Assembly (NCBI GenBank): GCA_934636305.1
Contig: CAKUAM010000001.1
Span: 17,442-81,441, forward strand
DNA length: 64,000 bases
Reading direction: 5' to 3'
Origin: an uncultured Oscillospiraceae bacterium
GTDB lineage: Bacteria; Bacillota; Clostridia; Oscillospirales; Oscillospiraceae
Below, piece by piece: positions 36,525 to 43,256 of this stretch. The position numbers were made by a program, and so were the translations under genes. The number at the start of each line of letters is the position of its first letter. The first letter of the stretch is position 1. The notes under the pieces are model-generated. The model made no database searches and had not been told where the DNA came from. It saw only the letters and a list, made by a program, of their open reading frames with translations.

Positions 36525-37913
36525 TTAATTCTTTTCGAAGAAAACCTTCATGCCCTTATAGGTCATATAGCAGTCGAGCTTTCCAACAACCTCAAACGGC
36601 GCATGCATGGACAAAACCGGCACGCCCGCGTCGAGCGTATCAATGTTGCGCTTGGCCATGTACTTTGCAACCGTTCCGCCGCCGCCGGCATCCGTTTTGC
36701 CGAGCTCGGCCATCTGCCACATGACGCCGTTTTCATTGTACAGTCTGCGGATCCGGCCAACGACCTCCGCCGAGGCGTCGGATGCGCCGCCCTTGCCGCC
36801 GGAGCCGGTATATTTGCACAGGCCGATGCCATAGTTCAGGTAAGAGGCGTTGCGCCGCTCATAGACCTCGGAGAAGTTCGGGTCATACGCCGCTGTAACG
36901 TCTGCGGACATGCAGAAGGAATTTGCCAGGCAGTCAACCAGCTTGACATTCTGTACGCGGCAGAGCGTATCCATAAAGTGCTCAAAAGCCTCCGACTGCA
37001 TACCGGAAACGCCCTCCGAGCCGATCTCCTCTTTATCTGCAAAGATGCAGACCGCCGTTCTCTCCGGCGCGTCCAGCTCGAGAATTGCCGCAAGTTCTGC
37101 ATACGCGCATACGCGATCGTCATGACCGTATGCGCCGATCATGCTGCGGTCAAAGCCGATATCCCGGGCGTTTGCTGCCGGGACGGCTTCCAGCTCAGCA
37201 GAGATGAAGTCCTCCTCCACCATGCCGTACTTCTCGTGCAAGATCCGCATAACAGCCAGCTTCACGCGGTCAGAGCCATCATCATCGGGCTCCGGGCGGC
37301 TGCCGATCAGAATATTCAGACTCTCAGAGGGAATGGCCTCATTGAGCGGCTTTTTGCCCTGCTCGCGTCCCAGATGCGGCAGCAGATCGTTGATTACAAA
37401 CTGCGGGTCACCGGGGTCAGCACCGATTTTCACAAAGATCTCGCTGCCGTCCGCACGGACGACCTTGCCGTGCAGCTCCAGCGGAACCGTCACCCACTGA
37501 TATTTGCGGATCCCGCCATAGTGGTGCGTCTTAATATAGGCCAGCTCCGCATCCTCATAGAGAGGATTGGGCTTGAAGTCCAGCCGCGGCGCATCCGTAT
37601 GGGCCGCGCCGATGTTCGCGCCCTCGCTCAGCGGCTTCTGGCCGATCACTACCAGCATGATGGATTTGCCGCGGTTGACTGCATACAGCTTGTCGCCGGG
37701 CTTCGGCGCCATGCCGGCCTTCAGCTCATGGAAGCCATGCTTCTTTGCCAGTGCGACCGCCGAGACGACGCATTCACGTTCTGTCTTGGAAACGTCAAGG
37801 AAGGATTTGTACGCCTCGCAGTACGCCTCCATCGCCGCCTCGTCGTCCTTGCTGAGCCTGTCATAGCCGTTTTTCGGCTGGTAGAGCAGTGCCTCGCGTT
37901 CTTGCTTTGTCAT
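36525..37913 (-). CDS. M18-family metallo-aminopeptidase (internal start)
   Basis: A 462-residue tetrahedral aminopeptidase of the LAP4/ApeB type, which removes N-terminal (often acidic) residues from peptides in the cytosol. Metal-site motifs include GAAHTDAPRLDFKP near residue 97, CIFADKEEIGSEG near 300 and VLSMHAPFEVV near 440. GAAAGGAG lies eight bases before the ATG, strong evidence for independent initiation. The frame is continuous with coaE upstream. Next to an M14 peptidase, which suggests a peptide-recycling group. Confidence 0.87.
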   Translation of the reverse strand: MTKQEREALLYQPKNGYDRLSKDDEAAMEAYCEAYKSFLDVSKTERECVVSAVALAKKHGFHELKAGMAPKPGDKLYAVNRGKSIMLVVIGQKPLSEGANIGAAHTDAPRLDFKPNPLYEDAELAYIKTHHYGGIRKYQWVTVPLELHGKVVRADGSEIFVKIGADPGDPQFVINDLLPHLGREQGKKPLNEAIPSESLNILIGSRPEPDDDGSDRVKLAVMRILHEKYGMVEEDFISAELEAVPAANARDIGFDRSMIGAYGHDDRVCAYAELAAILELDAPERTAVCIFADKEEIGSEGVSGMQSEAFEHFMDTLCRVQNVKLVDCLANSFCMSADVTAAYDPNFSEVYERRNASYLNYGIGLCKYTGSGGKGGASDASAEVVGRIRRLYNENGVMWQMAELGKTDAGGGGTVAKYMAKRNIDTLDAGVPVLSMHAPFEVVGKLDCYMTYKGMKVFFEKN

Positions 37914-38525
37914 GGGAGATACTCCTTTCAGAATTGTGTTCAGATATTGGTCTGCCGCGCGCGCAAATTCCTCGCGCGTCCCGGCATTTTGTAAAATTAT
38001 TCCGCAGTGCGTCCGGTAAAATGCATCCGGCTTCTGCGCGTCCACGCGCAACGCAGCATATTGCTCCGTCAGCCCATCGCGCGCCATGATGCGCCGAATG
38101 CGTGTCTGGCGGTCTGCCAGCACGCCCACCGTTTCCTCGCACAGCCCGGCAAGCCCGGATTCAAACAGGTTAATGGCGTCAATGGCAAAAAGCGCAGCCC
38201 CATCTGCCTGCGCGCGGCCGAGCCTTGCGCGCACGGCGTTGCCGATATGGAAAAAGACAATCTCGTTGAGCTGCGCCATGCGCGCCGCGCTGCCGAAAAC
38301 GAGCGTGCCAAGTTTTTTCCGCAGCAGGCTGCCGGACTCGTCAAAGGCTGTAGGGAAGGCCGTCTGCAGCTCCTGCCGCAGCGCTGCGCCCTCCTCGCTC
38401 GCCAGAAGCTCGTAATACAGGGCGTCACAGTCGATCACGGTTCCGCCGCGCCGGCGGATCGTCTCCAGAAGCGTTGTTTTTCCGCAGCCGGTTGGGCCGG
38501 TTACGCCGATGATAAACGGCTTCAT
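36525..38525 (-). CDS. coaE: Dephospho-CoA kinase fused in frame to M18 aminopeptidase
   Basis: A 666-codon open frame with two unrelated parts. Residues 1-204 are a dephospho-CoA kinase (last step of CoA synthesis), with the P-loop GPTGCGKTT at 10-18 and DCDAL at 32-36. Residues 205-666 are a complete M18 aminopeptidase. No stop codon separates them, although CoaE alone is normally about 200 residues. An excellent internal ribosome binding site precedes Met205, so both a fusion and a free aminopeptidase may be made. Start overlaps the sua5 stop (ATGA). A sequencing or assembly error removing a stop is possible. Confidence 0.8.
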   Translation of the reverse strand: MKPFIIGVTGPTGCGKTTLLETIRRRGGTVIDCDALYYELLASEEGAALRQELQTAFPTAFDESGSLLRKKLGTLVFGSAARMAQLNEIVFFHIGNAVRARLGRAQADGAALFAIDAINLFESGLAGLCEETVGVLADRQTRIRRIMARDGLTEQYAALRVDAQKPDAFYRTHCGIILQNAGTREEFARAADQYLNTILKGVSPMTKQEREALLYQPKNGYDRLSKDDEAAMEAYCEAYKSFLDVSKTERECVVSAVALAKKHGFHELKAGMAPKPGDKLYAVNRGKSIMLVVIGQKPLSEGANIGAAHTDAPRLDFKPNPLYEDAELAYIKTHHYGGIRKYQWVTVPLELHGKVVRADGSEIFVKIGADPGDPQFVINDLLPHLGREQGKKPLNEAIPSESLNILIGSRPEPDDDGSDRVKLAVMRILHEKYGMVEEDFISAELEAVPAANARDIGFDRSMIGAYGHDDRVCAYAELAAILELDAPERTAVCIFADKEEIGSEGVSGMQSEAFEHFMDTLCRVQNVKLVDCLANSFCMSADVTAAYDPNFSEVYERRNASYLNYGIGLCKYTGSGGKGGASDASAEVVGRIRRLYNENGVMWQMAELGKTDAGGGGTVAKYMAKRNIDTLDAGVPVLSMHAPFEVVGKLDCYMTYKGMKVFFEKN

Positions 38526-39544
38526 AGCTCAATCACGTGGAACCCGGCAGCTTTCTTGAGCCGGTTCGCCACCGCGAGGCCAAGCCCCGCCGGATCCGGA
38601 CACTGCGCATAGATGGCTGACACCGCCTCATGGTCAAACTCGCGCAGCGCGTCAAACACGCGCCTGGCCTGCTCCGGCTTGTCCGCTGCCGGGCCCAGAT
38701 CATGGATGCTGCAGCCATGGAACAGCCCCGTAAACTCGGAAAAGCAGATCACGCCCGCGCCCGCCGGCAGATGCTCGCGGATATACTGCGCCGTGACCGC
38801 CGGATCTCCCGTCACAACCGTCACCGGAGCCTTGGGTGCGTAATGACGGTATTTCATCCCCGGTGCCTTGGGCCGCTCCCCGTCCTTTAACAGGGAAACG
38901 ACCGCCTTGTCCACGTCCACCGGCCCCAGAACTTCCTCCAGAGCCTCCAGCGGCAGTCCGCCCGGCCGCAGAAGGCGCGGCGGCCGGCAGGTCAGGTCAA
39001 TAATCGTCGATTCCACACCGACCGAGCACGCTCCGCCGTCAAACATCCCCTCAATTTTTCCGTCCATGTCCTCAATCATATCCGCGATACACGTTGGGCT
39101 GGGCCGCCCGGAGGTGTTGCCGGAGGGTGCCGCAATGGGCACATCCGCCGCCGCAATGACCGCGCGCGTAATGGGGTGATCCGGGCAGCGGACACCAACC
39201 GTTTCCAGTCCGCCTGTCGTGCGCAGCGGAACAATGGGCTTTCTCGGCAGGATCATGGTCAGAGGCCCCGGCCAGAAGCGCGCAGCCAGGACATGCGCCT
39301 CCGGCGGCACCTGCTCGCAGTAACGCTCCAGCCAGGATGCCTCCGGCACATGGATGATGAGCGGATTATCCTGTGGGCGGCCCTTCGCCTCAAAAATGCG
39401 CAGAACCGCCTGCTCATTGAGCGCATCCGCACCGAGGCCGTAGACCGTCTCCGTCGGGATGGCCAGAAGGCCGCCGCTGCGGATGATCTGCGCCGCCGCC
39501 GCAATATTCTCTTTTGTAGGTTCTCTGAAATACACGGTTTGCAC
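38522..39544 (-). CDS. Threonylcarbamoyl-AMP synthase, Sua5/YrdC/YwlC family
   Basis: A 340-residue enzyme that makes threonylcarbamoyl-adenylate from Thr, bicarbonate and ATP for the t6A modification of tRNAs. The YrdC domain (about 1-205) has GGLLAIPTETVYGLGADALN and KGRPQDNPLIIHV; the C-terminal Sua5 domain (about 225-335) follows a PGMKYRHYAP linker. The start chosen is the GTG at 39544, with GAGGG eight bases upstream and 13 bases past the prfA stop. A frame open to 39613 overlaps prfA. The prfA-sua5 pairing is common in Firmicutes. Confidence 0.92.
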   Translation of the reverse strand: MQTVYFREPTKENIAAAAQIIRSGGLLAIPTETVYGLGADALNEQAVLRIFEAKGRPQDNPLIIHVPEASWLERYCEQVPPEAHVLAARFWPGPLTMILPRKPIVPLRTTGGLETVGVRCPDHPITRAVIAAADVPIAAPSGNTSGRPSPTCIADMIEDMDGKIEGMFDGGACSVGVESTIIDLTCRPPRLLRPGGLPLEALEEVLGPVDVDKAVVSLLKDGERPKAPGMKYRHYAPKAPVTVVTGDPAVTAQYIREHLPAGAGVICFSEFTGLFHGCSIHDLGPAADKPEQARRVFDALREFDHEAVSAIYAQCPDPAGLGLAVANRLKKAAGFHVIEL

Positions 39545-39557
39545 TTGCGATTCCCTC

Positions 39558-40631
39558 TTATTCCTGATTGCTGCTCTGCAGCTTCTCCGCCTGGTCGGCG
39601 GTGACGAGCGCATCGATCAGCTCGTCGAGCGCGCCGTCCATAATACTGTCAATTTTATAAAGCGTCAGACCGATACGGTGATCCGTCACACGCCCCTGCG
39701 GGAAATTATAGGTGCGGATACGCTCATTGCGCATGCCGGTGCCGACCTGGCTGCGCCGCTCCGACGTGATGGCGGAGGTGATACGCTCCTGCTCAATCTG
39801 ATAGAGCTTGGAGGCCAGCATCTGCATGCACTTTTCGCGGTTCTGCACCTGGCTGCGCTCCTCCTGGCACGCCACGACAATGCCGGACGGCCTGTGAATC
39901 AACCGCACCGCAGAGGACGTCTTGTTGATATGCTGGCCGCCTGCACCGGACGAGCGGTAGACCTGCATTTCAATATCCTCCGGGCGGATATCCACCTCGG
40001 CCTGCTCCATTTCCGGCAGCACCGCAACGGTCGCCGTGGAGGTATGCACGCGGCCGCCGGATTCTGTCTCCGGTACCCGCTGCACCCGGTGCACCCCGGA
40101 TTCAAATTTGAGTCTTGAATATGCTCCGGCGCCCTGGATTTCAAAATCCGCCTCCTTGACGCCGCCAAGCTCCGTTTCGTTGTAGTTAAGCAGCGTCACC
40201 GCCCAATGCCTGGACTCGGCGTACATCGTATACATCCGATAGAGGCTGTGTGCAAAAAGTGCGCTTTCCTCACCGCCGACGCCGCCCCGGATCTCCATAA
40301 TGACGCTTTTATCGTCGTTCGGGTCACGCGGCAGCAGCAGAATCTTGAGCTCCTGCTCCAGCTGCTCGAGCTTTTTCTTGTTCTGTGTAAATTCCTCCTG
40401 GCAAAGCGCCTTCATCTCCGGCTCCAGCCCATCAGAGAGCATGGCGCTCAGATCCTCCTGTTCGGCAAGCGTCTTGTTGTAGCTGCGGTAAGCCGTGATA
40501 ATGGGCTCCAGCTGCCGCTGCTCCTTCAAAAGCTGCGTGGCTGCCTTGGGATCATTAAAAAAATCCGGCTGGGCCGCACGCTCGGCCATTTCCAGATACC
40601 GCGCCTCAACCAGCTTCAGTTTCTCCAGCAT
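39558..40631 (-). CDS. prfA: Peptide chain release factor 1
   Basis: Terminates translation at UAA and UAG. 357 residues. The peptidyl-hydrolysis motif GGQ is in SSGAGGQHINKTSSAVRL near residue 230, and the stop-recognition tripeptide region precedes it in the PCRF domain. The ATG at 40631 has GAGG six bases upstream. First gene of a unit continuing with sua5, coaE/M18 and M14. The transcript appears to start near 40858, giving an unusually long leader with an inverted repeat. Confidence 0.95.
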   Translation of the reverse strand: MLEKLKLVEARYLEMAERAAQPDFFNDPKAATQLLKEQRQLEPIITAYRSYNKTLAEQEDLSAMLSDGLEPEMKALCQEEFTQNKKKLEQLEQELKILLLPRDPNDDKSVIMEIRGGVGGEESALFAHSLYRMYTMYAESRHWAVTLLNYNETELGGVKEADFEIQGAGAYSRLKFESGVHRVQRVPETESGGRVHTSTATVAVLPEMEQAEVDIRPEDIEMQVYRSSGAGGQHINKTSSAVRLIHRPSGIVVACQEERSQVQNREKCMQMLASKLYQIEQERITSAITSERRSQVGTGMRNERIRTYNFPQGRVTDHRIGLTLYKIDSIMDGALDELIDALVTADQAEKLQSSNQE

Positions 40632-40669
40632 ACAATTCCTCACATCGTTTTCTCGTTTGTTTTCAGCGT

Positions 40670-40893
40670 CCGTTGACAGGGCATACGCGCTTGTCAACGG
40701 GACTGCCCCACCGTCCGGCAAGTCCGTCGGAGTTTTTCACGGAGGATAAACGGCGGATGGCAAGGCAGGCGAGGCAGGCGGGCTGTCGCCCACGGGCAAG
40801 GACAACGATGTTAGCTGCTGTTTTGCCCCGTGAAAAACCGTACATGCTCTTGTCATCTAACGTTATCATACTCGATTTTAACGGCAACGTCAA
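40670..40893 (-). promoter_or_regulatory. prfA promoter and long structured leader
   Basis: Minus-strand -35 TTGACG (40888-40893), 17-bp spacer, -10 TATGAT (40865-40870). The leader of roughly 225 bases contains a long-range inverted repeat (40828-40837 with 40733-40742, about 85 bases between) and, near prfA, a 9-bp inverted repeat CCGTTGACA...TGTCAACGG (40670-40678 with 40692-40700). A 60-codon frame also spans it but has poor translation signals. This accounts for the 317-base gap between prfA and the deacetylase. Confidence 0.55.
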
Positions 40894-40948
40894 ATATCCG
40901 TGCAAGTTTCGCGCATACTAAAAAAAGATTTCTGAAAGGAGCGGCGCC

Positions 40949-41641
40949 ATGAAACGATTTTTTTGCCTGCTCGCCGCGCTGGCGCTGCTTGCACAGCCAG
41001 CGCGGGCATCCGACACCCCAAAGCGCTATGTTGCGCTGACATTTGACGATGGGCCATCCGGTGAGCTGACGGAGGCGCTTCTGGATGGCCTTGCTGCCCG
41101 GCAGGTCCCAGCGACATTTTTTGTCTGCGGCTACCGCATCCGGCAGTTTCCCGACACGCTCTGCCGCATCGCGTCGGAGGGGCACGAGATTGGTCTGCAC
41201 AGCTGCTGCCATGATTATATGCAGCATATGGACTATGATACCGCACAGCAGGATCTGACCGAGTGCATGCAGGCTGTGTCCGAGTGCTGTGGTGTGCGGC
41301 CCCGGCTGTTCCGGCCGCCCGGCGGCCTCTACAGCCAGACGCTGCTGCAGGCCGCACGCGATCTGGAGCTGTCCGTTATTCTGTGGTCCGTTGACCCGTG
41401 CGACTGGAACCCGGAGGCATGGGACGGTGTTCTGACGGTCATTGTCTCCGACACACACGACGGCAGCATCATCCTGATGCACGATCTGTCCATGCATTCG
41501 GTGCACTGCGCGCTGGAGGCAGTTGACCGTCTGCAGGCGCAGGGATACGCATTTTGTACCGTGTCGGAGCTTGCCGCGCTGCGCGGCCAGGCGCTTGCCG
41601 CCGGAGAGATCTATACCTGCTTTCCACGCTCGGACAGTTGA
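40949..41641 (+). CDS. Secreted polysaccharide deacetylase (NodB domain)
   Basis: A 230-residue exported enzyme. The signal peptide is residues 1-21 (FFCLLAALALLAQPARA). The NodB metal and catalytic motifs are present: TFDDGP near 32 (catalytic base and metal Asp), the HxxxH motif in GLHSCCHDY near 90, and FRPPGG near 120. Such enzymes remove acetyl groups from peptidoglycan N-acetylglucosamine or N-acetylmuramic acid, giving lysozyme resistance or preparing spore cortex. GAAAGGAG precedes the ATG. Which sugar is used cannot be decided. Confidence 0.9.
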   Translation: MKRFFCLLAALALLAQPARASDTPKRYVALTFDDGPSGELTEALLDGLAARQVPATFFVCGYRIRQFPDTLCRIASEGHEIGLHSCCHDYMQHMDYDTAQQDLTECMQAVSECCGVRPRLFRPPGGLYSQTLLQAARDLELSVILWSVDPCDWNPEAWDGVLTVIVSDTHDGSIILMHDLSMHSVHCALEAVDRLQAQGYAFCTVSELAALRGQALAAGEIYTCFPRSDS

Positions 41642-41679
41642 CGCGGACGCTGTGTGCGGGTAAAATAAAGAAAAGCTTA

Positions 41680-41709
41680 GCCTCCGCACCGCCTGGGCCG
41701 TGCGGAGGC
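41680..41709 (+). other. Hairpin between deacetylase and cyclo-ligase genes
   Basis: 10-bp perfect stem (41680-41689 with 41700-41709, 10-base loop) without a T-run. Perhaps an mRNA processing or stability element inside the operon. Confidence 0.45.
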
Positions 41710-41726
41710 GGAAATGAGGCATACAT

Positions 41727-42281
41727 ATGGACAAACAGGCGCTGCGCGCACAGGTTCGCGCGCAAAAGCGTGCGCTCACCCCGGTGCAGATTGACGAGGC
41801 CAGCGCGCGCTTGACGCAGCTTTTTCTCGCGCATCCAGCTTACAAGGCCGCCAGGAGCATCTACGGCTATCTCTCCTACAATCAGGAGGTGCGCACGGCG
41901 GCCATTTTGCAGCAGGCGCAGAACGACGGCAAGCGCGTGGCCGTGCCAAAGGTCTTTGGGGACGAAATGAAGTTTCTCTGGCTGGACGACCTGTCCGCTG
42001 TGGCCCCCGGCGCGTATCATATCCCGGAGCCGATTGCCGATACGCCTGTGGCAGATGACGAGACCGCGCTGATCCTCATGCCGGGGCTGGCCTTTGACCC
42101 GGAGGGGCACCGCTGCGGCTACGGCGGCGGCTTTTATGACAAATATCTCGCCGCGCACCCCGGCCATGTAACACTGGCGCTGTGCTACGCGTTCCAGATG
42201 TTTTCACATCTGGACGTCGACGAGTACGACATTCCGGTGCAGTATGTCATCTCTGCGCCGGCAGGGGAGGGCGCGGTATGA
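41727..42281 (+). CDS. 5-formyltetrahydrofolate cyclo-ligase family protein
   Basis: A 184-residue cytosolic enzyme that converts 5-formyl-THF to 5,10-methenyl-THF with ATP. The N-terminal basic helix KQALRAQVRAQKRAL, the LMPGLAFD loop and the nucleotide-binding GYGGGFYDKYL near 140 are family signatures. GAGG lies seven bases before the ATG. Its stop overlaps the start of the next gene (ATGA). Confidence 0.92.
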   Translation: MDKQALRAQVRAQKRALTPVQIDEASARLTQLFLAHPAYKAARSIYGYLSYNQEVRTAAILQQAQNDGKRVAVPKVFGDEMKFLWLDDLSAVAPGAYHIPEPIADTPVADDETALILMPGLAFDPEGHRCGYGGGFYDKYLAAHPGHVTLALCYAFQMFSHLDVDEYDIPVQYVISAPAGEGAV

Positions 42282-42868
42282 AGCTTCTCTATGTTGTAAT
42301 CATCTGTGCATTTGTATTTCTTGTCTGCTTTCTGATCGACACGCTTCTCAAGCTGATCTTTCCAAAATCGAGGCTGGAAAAGAGCAAGCTGGTTGTCCGG
42401 CCGCCGCGCCGAAGCGCAGTCATCGGAATTATTCTGATATTTGCCGGTGTGGTAGTGCTGCTGAAGCAGCTGGGCGGGCAGACAGATACGCTGCTGCTCA
42501 TCGGCAGCATTGTCGCCATGATTTTCGGCATCATTCTGCTGTGCACGTATTTTTCCATGGCCATCTATTACGATGAGGAAGGCTTTCTCTACAAGGCATG
42601 GGGACATGGGAAAAAGATGTACCATTATAACCAGATCAAGGGTCAGCGCAGTCTCATGACGCGCGGCGGCATCAATACGATTTTATTTGTCGGCGAGGAT
42701 GAGATCAACCTCTACAGCGCCATGCAGAATCTGAACACCTTCCTCAGCAAGGCTTTCTTCCGCTGGTGCGCCGCCAAGGGCATTGACCCGGACAGTGTTG
42801 AGAACAATCCCAGGATGTTTACATTTTTCCCGGATCCAGAACCGGAACATACATCGGATCCACAATAA
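42278..42868 (+). CDS. Small membrane protein of unknown function
   Basis: 196 residues; I do not recognise the family. Three hydrophobic segments lie at about 2-25, 47-65 and 72-95. They are followed by a soluble part of about 100 residues that starts YYDEEGFLYKAWGHGKKMYHYNQIKGQ, which resembles the way bacterial PH-like membrane proteins begin, but this is only a hint. Translationally coupled to the cyclo-ligase (ATGA), so both are made together. The C-terminus is Pro/Glu-rich. Followed by a strong terminator. Confidence 0.72.
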   Translation: MKLLYVVIICAFVFLVCFLIDTLLKLIFPKSRLEKSKLVVRPPRRSAVIGIILIFAGVVVLLKQLGGQTDTLLLIGSIVAMIFGIILLCTYFSMAIYYDEEGFLYKAWGHGKKMYHYNQIKGQRSLMTRGGINTILFVGEDEINLYSAMQNLNTFLSKAFFRWCAAKGIDPDSVENNPRMFTFFPDPEPEHTSDPQ

Positions 42869-43000
42869 ATGATTTTTACAAAATCATGCCAGCGGATGCT
42901 TCGTTTGCCGGAAAAGGCAGGGCAAACCGGAGCGCCCGGGGAACGTTCGGTGCAGCCTGCATCCGGGTTCAGGGCACGGACAGCTTCTTTTGTCAAACGT

Positions 43001-43041
43001 AAAACCGCGCAGGCACTGATGCAGGGCCTGCGCGGTTTTTT
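43001..43041. terminator. Bidirectional terminator between the membrane protein and copA
   Basis: 14-bp stem (43001-43014 with 43026-43039) starting with AAAA and ending in TTTTTT; usable on both strands. Confidence 0.88.
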
Positions 43042-43046
43042 GCTGC

Positions 43047-43256
43047 TTATTCGATGCCGGTCACTTTGTAATCCTGTGCCTCAACGGCAGCCTTCAGCGT
43101 CTCGTCCGCAACGTCCTTTGTGAGCGTTACGACCGCGGTGCCGGATTCATGGCTGACCGCTGCAGATGCAACGCCCTCCACAGCCTCCAGAGCCTTCTTC
43201 ACGCGGGCCTCGCAGTGGCCGCACATCATGCCGGTAATATGCAATGTCTTTGTCAT
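43047..43256 (-). CDS. copZ: CopZ-like copper chaperone made by internal initiation
   Basis: A 69-residue heavy-metal-associated protein, the standard CopZ length, with CxxC in GMMCGHCEA. AAGGAGG lies eight bases before its ATG. It shares frame and stop with copA and there is no stop codon between them, so the chaperone can exist both free and tethered to the pump. Free production is inferred from the ribosome binding site. Confidence 0.75.
   Translation of the reverse strand: MTKTLHITGMMCGHCEARVKKALEAVEGVASAAVSHESGTAVVTLTKDVADETLKAAVEAQDYKVTGIE

Noticed and set aside
40673-40921. An 82-codon plus-strand frame in the prfA/deacetylase gap
   Set aside because: No ribosome binding site and it merely mirrors the inverted repeats of the prfA leader.
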